Shown: in pieces, positions 1 through 7,251 of the stretch
Layout: the number at the start of each line of letters is the position of its first letter
Position numbering within the stretch: position 1 is the first letter of the stretch
Origin: Roseivivax marinus
GTDB taxonomy: Bacteria > Pseudomonadota > Alphaproteobacteria > Rhodobacterales > Rhodobacteraceae
Length of the DNA stretch: 64,000 nucleotides
Direction: 5' to 3'
Assembly: GCF_900109705.1 (NCBI RefSeq)
Contig: NZ_FOAI01000001.1
Span: 248,001-312,000 of the forward strand
The notes under the pieces: model-generated
What the model saw: only the letters and a program-made list of their open reading frames with translations
Databases searched by the model: none
Told to the model about the DNA's origin: nothing
Translations under genes and position numbers: made by a program

Positions 1-308
1 CCTACGGTCTGAAAAAGCGGGTCGAGCTGGCGCGGGCGCTGGCGGCCGAGCCGTCATTGCTGCTGCTGGACGAGCCGATGGCGGGCATGAACGTCGAGGA
101 GAAGGAGGACATGAGCCGCTTCATCCTCGACGTGAACGACGAGTTCGGCACCACGATCTGCCTGATCGAGCATGACATGGGCGTGGTGATGGACCTGAGC
201 GACCGGGTGGTCGTGATGGATTACGGCAAGAAGATCGGGGACGGCACGCCGGACGAGGTGCGCGGCAACCAGGACGTCATCGACGCCTATCTCGGGGTGT
301 CGCATTGA
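1..308 (+). CDS. livG: Branched-chain amino acid-type ABC transporter ATP-binding protein (LivG-like), 3' part
   Basis: The gene enters from the left edge, and the reading frame starts at base 3. The visible part is the end of an ABC ATPase. It has the degenerate LivG-type signature (YGLKKRVELARAL), Walker B with catalytic Glu (LLLLDEP), a D-loop-like AGMN, and the switch His in LIEHDMGVV. The C-terminal end (GTPDEVRGNQDVIDAYLG) is typical of LivG. It would energise the membrane permeases encoded at 416 and 1989, together with the second ATPase at 4539. The N-terminal Walker A lies outside the window. A distance of 107 bases separates it from livH; a repeat unit sits in that gap. Confidence 0.9.
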   Translation, partial: YGLKKRVELARALAAEPSLLLLDEPMAGMNVEEKEDMSRFILDVNDEFGTTICLIEHDMGVVMDLSDRVVVMDYGKKIGDGTPDEVRGNQDVIDAYLGVSH

Positions 309-334
309 TCCGGCGCGGCGCACGGGCGGCATTG

Positions 335-386
335 TGCGAGAGGCGCGGTCCCTCGCGCTCCGCGGAAAATTTGAACCAGGAAGAAG
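335..386 (+). repeat. Dispersed hairpin + AT-box repeat, copy A
   Basis: A weak GC-rich inverted repeat (GCGAG...CTCGC) is followed by GGAAAATTTGAACCAGGAAG and AAG. The same layout, a hairpin then an AT-box with GAGAAGAAG, recurs at 4427-4483 on this strand and at 19905-19952 and 60642-60698 on the other. It lies in the gap between livG and livH. This is the most divergent of the four copies. Confidence 0.45.
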
Positions 387-415
387 CGGCGCCCGCGGGC
401 GGGGAGAGGCGGTAA

Positions 416-1366
416 ATGTACACGTACCTGATCGAGCCTTTCGTGGAGATGTTCGAGGCTCCGGATTTCCTGATGCAGGTGCTCTGGGAGGGCCTGGTCT
501 CGGGCGTGCTCTATGCGCTGATCGCACTCGGCTTCGTGCTGATCTTCCGCTCGAGCCGCATCTTCAACTTCGCGCAGGGTATCATGGTGGTCTTCGCGGC
601 GCTGACGCTGGTCGGGCTGCATGCCGCGGGGCTGCCGGCCTGGATCGCGGTGGCGGCCACGCTGGGCGTGATGTTCCTGCTGGCTGTGACGGTCGAGCGG
701 GTCGTGTTGCGGCCGCTGGTCGGACAGCCGGACATCATCCTCTTCATGGCGACGATCGGCATCACGCTGTTCCTGATCGGTTTCGGCGAGATCATTTTCG
801 GCGGCGAGAACAAGGCGATGATCACGAGCGAGCTCGGGATCCCGACCGGAGACGTGGTGCTGGAGCCGTTCGGCGGGCTGCTGATCCTGCAGAAGCTCGA
901 TATGACCGTGGTCGCGGTGGCGGTAATCCTCGTCGGTGCACTGCTGGCGTTCCTCAACTTCACGCGTATGGGGCGCGCGATCCGGGCGCTCGGCGACGAT
1001 CACCAGGCGGCGCTGTCGGTGGGCATCTCGCTGCAGACGATCTGGGTGCTGGTGTGGTTTATCGCCGGGGTCATCGCGCTGGTAACGGGCATCGCCTGGG
1101 GCGCGCGTGCGGGCGTATCCTTCGCGCTCGAGGTCATCGCCTACAAGGCGCTGCCGGTGCTGATGCTGGGCGGGCTCGAGTCGATCACCGGGGCAATCAT
1201 CGGCGGGCTGATGATCGGGATGCTGGAGAAGCTCTTCGAGATCTACTGGGGTCAGCCGTTTCTCGGCGGCAACACCGAGACGTGGTTCGCCTTCGTGCTG
1301 GCGCTGATCGTGCTGCTGTTCCGCCCGCAGGGTCTGTTCGGCGAGCGGATCATCGAGAGGGTGTGA
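416..1366 (+). CDS. livH: Branched-chain amino acid-type ABC transporter permease (LivH-like)
   Basis: This 316-aa inner-membrane permease is one of the two membrane subunits of the importer. It shows the LivH family pattern: an N-terminal segment followed by GLVSGVLYALIALGFVLIFR, then SRIFNFAQG, FLNFTRMGRAIRALGDD (the cytoplasmic EAA-like loop) and VLMLGGLESITGAIIGGLMI near the C-terminus. The length is normal for the family (about 290-340 aa). A purine-rich stretch (ggggagaggcgg) precedes ATG 416. The next gene in the same direction starts at 1719, because a short opposite-strand gene lies in between. Confidence 0.92.
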   Translation: MYTYLIEPFVEMFEAPDFLMQVLWEGLVSGVLYALIALGFVLIFRSSRIFNFAQGIMVVFAALTLVGLHAAGLPAWIAVAATLGVMFLLAVTVERVVLRPLVGQPDIILFMATIGITLFLIGFGEIIFGGENKAMITSELGIPTGDVVLEPFGGLLILQKLDMTVVAVAVILVGALLAFLNFTRMGRAIRALGDDHQAALSVGISLQTIWVLVWFIAGVIALVTGIAWGARAGVSFALEVIAYKALPVLMLGGLESITGAIIGGLMIGMLEKLFEIYWGQPFLGGNTETWFAFVLALIVLLFRPQGLFGERIIERV

Positions 1367-1379
1367 ACGTGCAGGCGGC

Positions 1380-1574
1380 TCAGCGGCGGGAGAACGGAAA
1401 CCACATGGCGCGCATCATCGAGATCGCCGGGGCCGTCCAGAACTCCATCGCGTCGCGCATGGCGTGGGTCCCGGTGAAGCGCCGCGGGGCGGCGTCGCCG
1501 TCGCGCTCGAAGCCGATGTCAGCCTCGGCATCGGAGATGAGCTGGCGCATGCGGGTTTCGAGGTCGTCGTACAT
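1380..1574 (-). CDS. Hypothetical small protein, antisense within the liv cluster
   Basis: This is a 64-aa open frame read against the transporter operon. The third codon positions are almost all G or C, as in its neighbours, which supports real coding. The start at ATG 1574 is preceded by GGAAAGG with about 8 bases of spacing. Longer versions starting at ATG 1595 or GTG 1616 are possible but have no visible ribosome site. The product begins MYDDLETRMRQLISDAEAD and ends with WFPFSRR. An acidic helical start and an aromatic-rich end (EFWTAPAISMMRAMWF) are all that can be described. No family is recognised. Confidence 0.5.
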   Translation of the reverse strand: MYDDLETRMRQLISDAEADIGFERDGDAAPRRFTGTHAMRDAMEFWTAPAISMMRAMWFPFSRR

Positions 1575-1599
1575 CGCTCGGGCCTTTCCGGTCATTGAT

Positions 1600-1612
1600 G
1601 CAACTATGTTGC
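1600..1612. promoter_or_regulatory. Operator-like inverted repeat GCAAC-TAT-GTTGC
   Basis: A perfect 5-bp inverted repeat with a 3-base spacer lies between the small minus-strand gene (start 1574) and the plus-strand gene at 1719. It sits beside an unusually AT-rich patch (1619-1650, with ttttatatcaaccaaaaata) that is the likely divergent promoter region. A dimeric repressor site is an inference; no regulator gene is adjacent. Confidence 0.4.
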
Positions 1613-1718
1613 GCACAGGCGTTTTATATCAACCAAAAATAACTCTCAGGCCGCGAGAGGGTTCCGTGGCTAGGCCTGCCCGATGCGAAAATGCCGCGAC
1701 GTGTTGCGGGAGAGCTGC

Positions 1719-1931
1719 ATGAGGGAAGACGGCCTGCGGCGACTGCGCCTGGTGGTGGGGCTGCTCGCCGCGCTTGGCACCGCGGCGGCGGTGGCGGCGG
1801 CACTCGCAGGTCAGGGCGCGGTCCTGCGGATCGTGACGGTCCTCCCGCTCTGGGCGGTCGCCGGGTTCGCGGACTGGCGGCTGAGCGGGCGATGGCGCGG
1901 GCTCTACGCCCCGGTGTTCGGAGGCCGCTGA
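1719..1931 (+). CDS. Small two-helix membrane protein between livH and livM
   Basis: This 70-aa product begins MREDGLRRLRLVVGLLAAL. It has two hydrophobic stretches: residues about 10-27 (VVGLLAALGTAAAVAAAL) and about 31-47 (AVLRIVTVLPLWAVAGFA). A basic tail (RLSGRWRGLY) follows. GGGAGA at 1708-1713 fits as the ribosome site for ATG 1719. It lies 57 bases upstream of livM in the same direction, so co-transcription with the permease is likely. It could be an accessory subunit of the importer. No named family is recognised. Confidence 0.6.
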   Translation: MREDGLRRLRLVVGLLAALGTAAAVAAALAGQGAVLRIVTVLPLWAVAGFADWRLSGRWRGLYAPVFGGR

Positions 1932-1988
1932 GGCAGGAAAGACGGAAGACCGGGCGGCAGGTGCCGCCGGCAAGGGAGGAGAAAGCAG

Positions 1989-3065
1989 ATGCTCTACCGC
2001 ACGGCGGGGCAGTTCAAGACGAGCTACACGGCCGACCAGGCGCTTTTCCCGGTCCGGCAGGATGCGGTGCTGCTCGGGATCATCCTGGTACTGGCCTGGG
2101 TGGTGTTGCCGCTGACGGCGTCCGAGTTCGCGTTCCAGACGCTGCTGATCCCGATCCTGATCTACGCGCTGGCGGCGACGGGTCTGAACCTGCTCACGGG
2201 CTATGCCGGTCAGCTGTCGCTGGGCACGGCCGCGTTCATGGGGGTCGGGGCCTATGCCTGCTACAAGCTGGTCACTCTGATGCCGTGGCTGAATCCGGTC
2301 GTGGCGATCCTGCTGTCGGGCGTGTTCTCGGCCGGCATCGGCGTGGCGTTCGGGATCCCGTCTCTCAGGATCAAGGGATTCTACCTGGCGATCGCCACGC
2401 TCGCCGCGCAGTTCTTCCTGATCTGGCTCTTCGAGAAATGGGCGTGGCTCTATAACTACAACGCCTCTGGCGCAATCCAGGTACCGAACCTCGACATGTT
2501 CGGGCTGTGGGTTGCCGGGCCGCAGGCGGCGTCGGCCACGCAATACTTCGTGGTCCTGGCTGTGGTCACGCTGATGACCGTGCTGTGCATCAACCTGACG
2601 CGGGGGACTCTGGGCCGGACGTGGAAGGCCACGCGCGACATGGACATCGCGGCCGAACTCATCGGCATCAACCTGATGAAGTCGAAGCTGACCGCCTTCG
2701 CGATCTCGTCCTACGTGGTGGGCGTCGCCGGCGCGCTTTTCGTCTTCATGTGGCGCGGCGCGGCAGAGCCCAACCTCTTCGACATCGGTCTGTCCTTCCG
2801 CATCCTCTTCATCGCGATCATCGGGGGGCTGGGCTCGATCCTCGGCAACTACCTGGGCGCGATCCTGATCGTGGGCCTGCCGGTGGTCCTGAACGTCGTG
2901 CCGGAGGCGCTTGGGCTGCACATCTCGTCAGCGACGGTCGAGCATCTGAACACGATGATCGTCGGCTCGCTCATCATCTTCTTCCTCGTGATCGAACCGC
3001 ACGGACTGGCGCGGCTGTGGACTCTGATCCGGGAAAAACTCATCGTGTGGCCGTTCCCATACTGA
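1989..3065 (+). CDS. livM: Branched-chain amino acid-type ABC transporter permease (LivM-like)
   Basis: This 358-aa inner-membrane permease is the partner of LivH. Diagnostic features are the family motif GLNLLTGYAGQLSLGTAAFM, the segment FGIPSLRIKGFYLAIATLA, the cytoplasmic coupling region (RTWKATRDMDIAAELIGIN) and the C-terminal LSFRILFIAIIGGLGSILG. An AGGGAGGAG ribosome site lies just before ATG 1989. The gene is followed after 56 bases by the binding-protein gene. Length and order fit a canonical liv cluster. Confidence 0.92.
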   Translation: MLYRTAGQFKTSYTADQALFPVRQDAVLLGIILVLAWVVLPLTASEFAFQTLLIPILIYALAATGLNLLTGYAGQLSLGTAAFMGVGAYACYKLVTLMPWLNPVVAILLSGVFSAGIGVAFGIPSLRIKGFYLAIATLAAQFFLIWLFEKWAWLYNYNASGAIQVPNLDMFGLWVAGPQAASATQYFVVLAVVTLMTVLCINLTRGTLGRTWKATRDMDIAAELIGINLMKSKLTAFAISSYVVGVAGALFVFMWRGAAEPNLFDIGLSFRILFIAIIGGLGSILGNYLGAILIVGLPVVLNVVPEALGLHISSATVEHLNTMIVGSLIIFFLVIEPHGLARLWTLIREKLIVWPFPY

Positions 3066-3121
3066 CCTGAAGGACGGCCCCGCGCAGCACGAACGACAAA
3101 GGACAAGGGAGGAGACCAGAC

Positions 3122-4417
3122 ATGAAACTTCTGACGAGCGTCGCCGCGATTGCCGCCCTCTTGGGGACGGGTGCGCTGGCGCAGGAACTGAACGTGCCGA
3201 ACTTCAGCTACCGCACGGGACCCTTCGCCTCGACTGGGATTCCGCTGATGAACGGCCAGCGCGATTACCTGCTGATGCTCAACGAGCGCGACGGCGGGAT
3301 CGGCGGTCTCGAGGTGAACTACAGCGAGTGCGAGACCGGCTATGCCACCGAGAAGGGCGTGGAGTGCTACGAGTCCAACAAGGCCGACGCGCTGGTGACG
3401 CAGCCCTGGTCGACGGGCATCACGCTACAGGTTCTGCCGCAGACCAACGTGGACGAGATTCCGATCTTCGCGCCGGGCTACGGCTTTTCGCCGATGCGCG
3501 ACGGACGGGTGTTCCAGTGGGCGTTCAACATTCCGGCAGGCTACTGGGACGGTGCGTCGATGCTGATCCAGGCGCTGCTCGACGAGAACGACGGCTCGCT
3601 CGAAGGCAAGAAGATCGCCTTCCTGCACCTCGATCACCCCTACGGCAAGGAGCCGCTGCCGTTCTTCGAGGACGCGGCCGAACGCCAGGGCTTCGAGTTG
3701 CTGCCGATCCCGGTCGGCCTGACCGAAATGCAGAACCAGTCGGCCCAGTGGCTGCAGATCCGGCGCGAGCGTCCGGACTACGTCATCATGTGGGCCTGGG
3801 GCGCGATGAACGGCTCGGCGATCAAGGAGGCCGTGCGCACCAAGTACCCGATGGACCAGTTCCTGTCGGTCTGGTGGGGCTCGCACACCGACGACCTCCA
3901 GCCCGTGGGCGAGGACGGCACCGGCTTCCGCTCGATCTCTTGGTCGAAGCCGGTGGATGACGCGCCGGCCATGCAGGCGATCCGCGAGCATGTGATCGAC
4001 GCGGGCGAGAGCCTCGCGGACGAAGAGCAGGCCAGCGAGGTCTACTACCAGCGCGGCGTGGTGATGTCGGCGATCCTCGCCGAGGCGATCCGCGTGGCAC
4101 AGGATAATGCGGGCACGCCCGAGATCACGCCGACGGACATGCGCTACGGCTTCGAGAACCTGAAGATGGACGAGGCGCGGCTCGAAGAACTGGGCATCTC
4201 GGGCATGGTGCCGCCGTTCGAGACCTCGTGCGCCGATCACACCGGACAGGGTGGCGGCTGGATGCTCGAGTGGAACGGGTCGGAGTTCGTGCAGGCCTCG
4301 GACCTCCTGAAGCCCGAGATGGACAAGATCGCGCCGCTGGTGGAGGCGAACGCCCAGGAATACGCGGATGCGAACGCGCCCTGGCCCGTGAACGAAGAGT
4401 GCAACGTGGGCGGCTGA
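3122..4417 (+). CDS. ABC transporter periplasmic substrate-binding protein, branched-chain/aromatic acid type
   Basis: This 431-aa secreted protein starts with a Sec signal peptide (MKLLTSVAAIAALLGTGALA, probable cleavage before QE). The mature part has the type I periplasmic binding fold pattern of the LivJ/Peripla_BP_6 group. Visible features are GIPLMNGQRDYLLMLNERDG, a close cysteine pair around ECETGYATEKGVEC, and KIAFLHLDHPYGKEPLPFFE in the hinge region. It delivers ligand to the permeases encoded upstream. The ligand cannot be read from sequence. A CoA-ligase gene downstream suggests an aromatic or branched acid rather than only amino acids, which is an inference. A GGGAGGAG ribosome site precedes ATG 3122. 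Confidence 0.88.
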   Translation: MKLLTSVAAIAALLGTGALAQELNVPNFSYRTGPFASTGIPLMNGQRDYLLMLNERDGGIGGLEVNYSECETGYATEKGVECYESNKADALVTQPWSTGITLQVLPQTNVDEIPIFAPGYGFSPMRDGRVFQWAFNIPAGYWDGASMLIQALLDENDGSLEGKKIAFLHLDHPYGKEPLPFFEDAAERQGFELLPIPVGLTEMQNQSAQWLQIRRERPDYVIMWAWGAMNGSAIKEAVRTKYPMDQFLSVWWGSHTDDLQPVGEDGTGFRSISWSKPVDDAPAMQAIREHVIDAGESLADEEQASEVYYQRGVVMSAILAEAIRVAQDNAGTPEITPTDMRYGFENLKMDEARLEELGISGMVPPFETSCADHTGQGGGWMLEWNGSEFVQASDLLKPEMDKIAPLVEANAQEYADANAPWPVNEECNVGG

Positions 4418-4426
4418 CGCCCTTCG

Positions 4427-4483
4427 CCCGGCGGCGGCGCGGTCGCCGCCGCCGGGGTTTCGAATATTTTGAACGAGAAGAAG
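4427..4483 (+). repeat. Long hairpin plus AT-box repeat, copy B (between binding protein and livF)
   Basis: A perfect 13-bp stem (4427-4439 with 4444-4456, loop CGGT) is followed by TTTCGAATATTTTGAACGAG and AAGAAG. It belongs to the same repeat family as 335-386, 19905-19952 and 60642-60698. Placed directly after the binding-protein gene, the hairpin could stabilise that mRNA end or reduce read-through into livF, as is common in importer operons. That role is inferred. Confidence 0.6.
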
Positions 4484-4538
4484 CGGGGGACGGGGCCACG
4501 ACCGGGGCGCCGCGCCCGCGATGCGCGGAGAGCGGGCC

Positions 4539-5363
4539 ATGCTGGACACGGGCGAGACGCGGGAGCCGATCCTCGAGGTCAACAACATCGAGGTGATCTA
4601 CAACCACGTGATCCTCGTGCTGAAAGGCGTGTCGCTGACCGTACGCGAGCGCGGGATCACCGCGCTGCTCGGCGGCAACGGCGCCGGCAAGACCACGACG
4701 CTCAAGGCGATCTCGAACCTGCTGCACTCGGAGCGGGGTGAGGTCACCAAGGGCTCCATCGTCTATCGCGGCGAACGTGTGCAGCACCTCGACCCGGCGG
4801 CGCTGGTGAAGACGGGCGTCATCCAGGTCATGGAGGGACGACATTGCTTCGAGCATTTGACCATCGAGGAGAACCTGCGCACCGGCGCCTATACGCGCCG
4901 CGACGGCCGGGGCGCCGTCGAGGCCGACCTCGAGATGGTCTATTCCTACTTTCCCCGTCTCAAGGAGCGACGGAAGAGCCAGGCGGGATATACCTCGGGC
5001 GGCGAGCAGCAGATGTGCGCGATCGGCCGGGCGCTGATGTCACGCCCCGAGACCATCCTGCTCGACGAGCCGTCCATGGGTCTCGCCCCGCAGCTGGTGG
5101 AGCAGATCTTCGAGATCGTGAAGGCGGTGAACGAGGGCGAGGGCGTCGCCTTTCTGCTGGCCGAGCAAAACACCAACGTGGCGCTGCGCTATGCCCATTC
5201 GGGCTACATCCTCGAGTCGGGGCGTGTGGTGATGGAGGGCACGGCCCAGGCGCTGCGCGAGAACGACGACGTGAAGGAGTTCTACCTCGGCATGTCCGAC
5301 AAGGGCAGGCGGTCGTTCCGCGACGTGCGCTCCTATCGTCGCCGCAAGCGGTGGCTCAGCTAA
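4539..5363 (+). CDS. livF: Branched-chain amino acid-type ABC transporter ATP-binding protein (LivF-like)
   Basis: This 274-aa cytoplasmic ATPase is the second nucleotide-binding subunit of the importer. It shows Walker A (LLGGNGAGKTT), a signature region (YTSGGEQQMCAIGRALM), Walker B (ETILLDEPSMGLAP) and the switch region LLAEQNTNVALRYAHSGYIL. ATG 4539 is preferred over ATG 4521 because GGAGAGCGGG precedes it. The C-terminus carries a basic tail (SYRRRKRWLS) beyond the usual LivF end, making it about 30 aa longer than typical. Confidence 0.9.
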   Translation: MLDTGETREPILEVNNIEVIYNHVILVLKGVSLTVRERGITALLGGNGAGKTTTLKAISNLLHSERGEVTKGSIVYRGERVQHLDPAALVKTGVIQVMEGRHCFEHLTIEENLRTGAYTRRDGRGAVEADLEMVYSYFPRLKERRKSQAGYTSGGEQQMCAIGRALMSRPETILLDEPSMGLAPQLVEQIFEIVKAVNEGEGVAFLLAEQNTNVALRYAHSGYILESGRVVMEGTAQALRENDDVKEFYLGMSDKGRRSFRDVRSYRRRKRWLS

Positions 5364-5400
5364 GCCGACTCGCGCTAGATAAACCTGCCGAAACCGCGGT

Positions 5401-5416
5401 CAAACACGATTGTTTG
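5401..5416. promoter_or_regulatory. Inverted repeat CAAACA-CGAT-TGTTTG
   Basis: This 6-bp perfect inverted repeat with a 4-base spacer lies in the AT-richer gap between livF and the small secreted-protein gene at 5503. It is about 85 bases upstream of that start codon, a position suited to an operator. No regulator is known from the sequence. Confidence 0.3.
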
Positions 5417-5502
5417 TGTCACCTGGCAGGAACGGGCCGGCGCCTGGGCGTGTTTTTTCGCCAGAGGTCGACATCGACCACACACGAACTCAGGAGACAG
5501 AC

Positions 5503-5787
5503 ATGAAGACCGTTGCAACTCTCGTCGCGGCCCTCGGCCTGACCACCACCTTCGCCGGCGGCGCGTTTGCCGCTCAGCACGAGATGGACCTGACGACGAC
5601 GAACTGCGCCGAATACCTCACCATGGACGAAGAGACCCAGATGGGCGTGGCCGAAATGGCCGCTGCGGACATGGAAGGCATGGACGCCGAAGAGGTGGCG
5701 AACGAGCTGATGGAAGTCTGCAATCAGGACGACGAAGATACCGCGACGATCTCGCTTCAGGACGCGCTTGCCCCCGGCGGCGAGTGA
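5503..5787 (+). CDS. Small secreted HdeA/HdeB-like acidic protein
   Basis: This 94-aa product has a clear Sec signal peptide (MKTVATLVAALGLTTTFAGG, ending in AFA before AQH). The mature chain is very acidic and Met-rich. It carries two cysteines in the HdeA-type arrangement (TTNCAEYLTMDEE... and LMEVCNQDDED), which would form one disulfide in the periplasm. HdeA/HdeB proteins are periplasmic acid-stress chaperones; whether this one has that role is inferred. GGAGACAG precedes ATG 5503. A strong terminator follows at 5817, so it is probably its own transcript. Confidence 0.7.
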   Translation: MKTVATLVAALGLTTTFAGGAFAAQHEMDLTTTNCAEYLTMDEETQMGVAEMAAADMEGMDAEEVANELMEVCNQDDEDTATISLQDALAPGGE

Positions 5788-5816
5788 TCCCGACTTTCCA
5801 TAGACCGATCTTTGGA

Positions 5817-5843
5817 CGCCCGGCCTTCGCGCCGGGCGTTTTT
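5817..5843 (+). terminator. Rho-independent terminator after the HdeA-like gene
   Basis: The stem CGCCCGGC (5817-5824) pairs with GCCGGGCG (5831-5838), followed by five T. It lies 30 bases after the stop codon of the HdeA-like gene. Confidence 0.85.
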
Positions 5844-5993
5844 GCGTGCGTGGGGACGCTTGGGCCGACGCTGTTATCTGATAGCGTCGACCCGGACATT
5901 GCATGACCCGGCCCCCGCGACCAGGTCCGAGCCAAGGAGGCGCCCGATGCCGATGCACCCCGAGACGAAGACAGGCCGGGAGGAGACCCGCGC

Positions 5994-7214
5994 ATGACCA
6001 GCTATTTCGACGCGCTCGAGACGCGCAGCGTGGACGAACGCGCGGCCGCTTTGGGCACCGCGCTGCCCGAGCAGATCGCCCGAGCGAAGGGCTTGACCGG
6101 TTATGCCGAGCGACTGGCCGACGTGGACGCTTCGACCATCACGGACCGCGATGCGCTGGCCGCGCTCCCCGTCCTGCGGAAGGCCGATCTTGGTGCTGCG
6201 CAGGCCGATGCGCCGCCCTTTGGCGGGCTGACGACGCGCCATGCCAGTGGCTTCGCCCACATCTTCCAGTCGCCAGGCCCGATCTACGAGCCGGGCAGCA
6301 CCGATCCCGACTGGTGGCGCCTGGGCCGGTTTCTTTATGCCTGCGGAATCGGGCAGGGCGACATCGTGCAGAACTGTTTCGGTTATCACCTGACGCCCGC
6401 GGGCAAGATCTTTGAAAGCGGCGCGCGGGCGGTGGGGGCTGCGGTGCTTCCCGCCGGCACGGGCCAAACCGAGCTGCAGGCGCGCGCCGCGCACGACCTC
6501 GGCGTGACCGCCTATGCCGGAACACCGGATTACCTGAAGGTCATCCTGGAGAAGGCCGACGAACTAGGGCTGTCGCTGAACATTACGCGGGCGGCCGTTT
6601 CGGGGGGCGCGCTCTTTCCGTCCCTGAGGGAGTGGTACGCTGACCGCGGCATCACCTGCCTGCAGTGCTACGCGACCGCGGATCTGGGCAATGTCGCCTA
6701 CGAAAGCCCGGCCATGGAGGGACTGATCGTCGACGAGGGTGTGATCGTCGAGATCGTGACCTCCGGAACCGGCGATCCGGTGCCCGAGGGCGAGGTGGGA
6801 GAGGTCGTGGTGACCACCCTCAACCCCGACTACCCGCTGATCCGGTTCGGGACTGGCGATCTTTCCGCCGTGATGCCGGGGCAAAGCCCGTGCGGCCGGA
6901 CCAATATGCGGATCAAGGGCTGGATGGGGCGCGCCGACCAGACCACCAAGATCAAGGGCATGTTCGTGCGGCCCGAACAGGTCGCGCAGCTTGTCGCCCG
7001 GCACCCCGAGATCCAGCGCGCCCGCGTGGTCGCCGGACGTTCGGGCGAGGCCGATACCATGACCGTGCGGATCGAGGCCGAGGGCGGCGACGCCGAGGCC
7101 TTCGCCGCTACCGTCGCCGACGTTCTGAAGCTCAAGGGCGAGGTCGAGATCGTCGCCCCCGGCGGACTTCCGCGCGACGGGCTCGTCATCGAGGACACGC
7201 GGAGCTACGAGTGA
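5994..7214 (+). CDS. Phenylacetate-CoA ligase family protein (AMP-forming)
   Basis: This 406-aa cytoplasmic enzyme is predicted to activate a carboxylic (probably aromatic) acid with ATP and CoA through an acyl-adenylate. The PaaK-like layout is visible: an N-terminal helix (ALPEQIARAKGLTGYAERL), a serine/glycine loop replaced by ASGFAHIFQSPGPIYEPGS, then YAGTPDYLKVILEKA, and AVSGGALFPSLREWYADRG. The adenylate motif TTLNPDYPLIRFGTGDLS (family: N..P.iRYr.GD) and the C-terminal hinge RADQTTKIKGMFVRPEQV follow. Length is close to the usual 410-440. GGGAGGAG lies before ATG 5994. Downstream of the liv cluster, it may act on the acid that the importer brings in. Confidence 0.85.
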   Translation: MTSYFDALETRSVDERAAALGTALPEQIARAKGLTGYAERLADVDASTITDRDALAALPVLRKADLGAAQADAPPFGGLTTRHASGFAHIFQSPGPIYEPGSTDPDWWRLGRFLYACGIGQGDIVQNCFGYHLTPAGKIFESGARAVGAAVLPAGTGQTELQARAAHDLGVTAYAGTPDYLKVILEKADELGLSLNITRAAVSGGALFPSLREWYADRGITCLQCYATADLGNVAYESPAMEGLIVDEGVIVEIVTSGTGDPVPEGEVGEVVVTTLNPDYPLIRFGTGDLSAVMPGQSPCGRTNMRIKGWMGRADQTTKIKGMFVRPEQVAQLVARHPEIQRARVVAGRSGEADTMTVRIEAEGGDAEAFAATVADVLKLKGEVEIVAPGGLPRDGLVIEDTRSYE

Positions 7215-7251
7215 CTGCTCCGTCGGATTGTCACCCTGCAAGGAGGACCGA

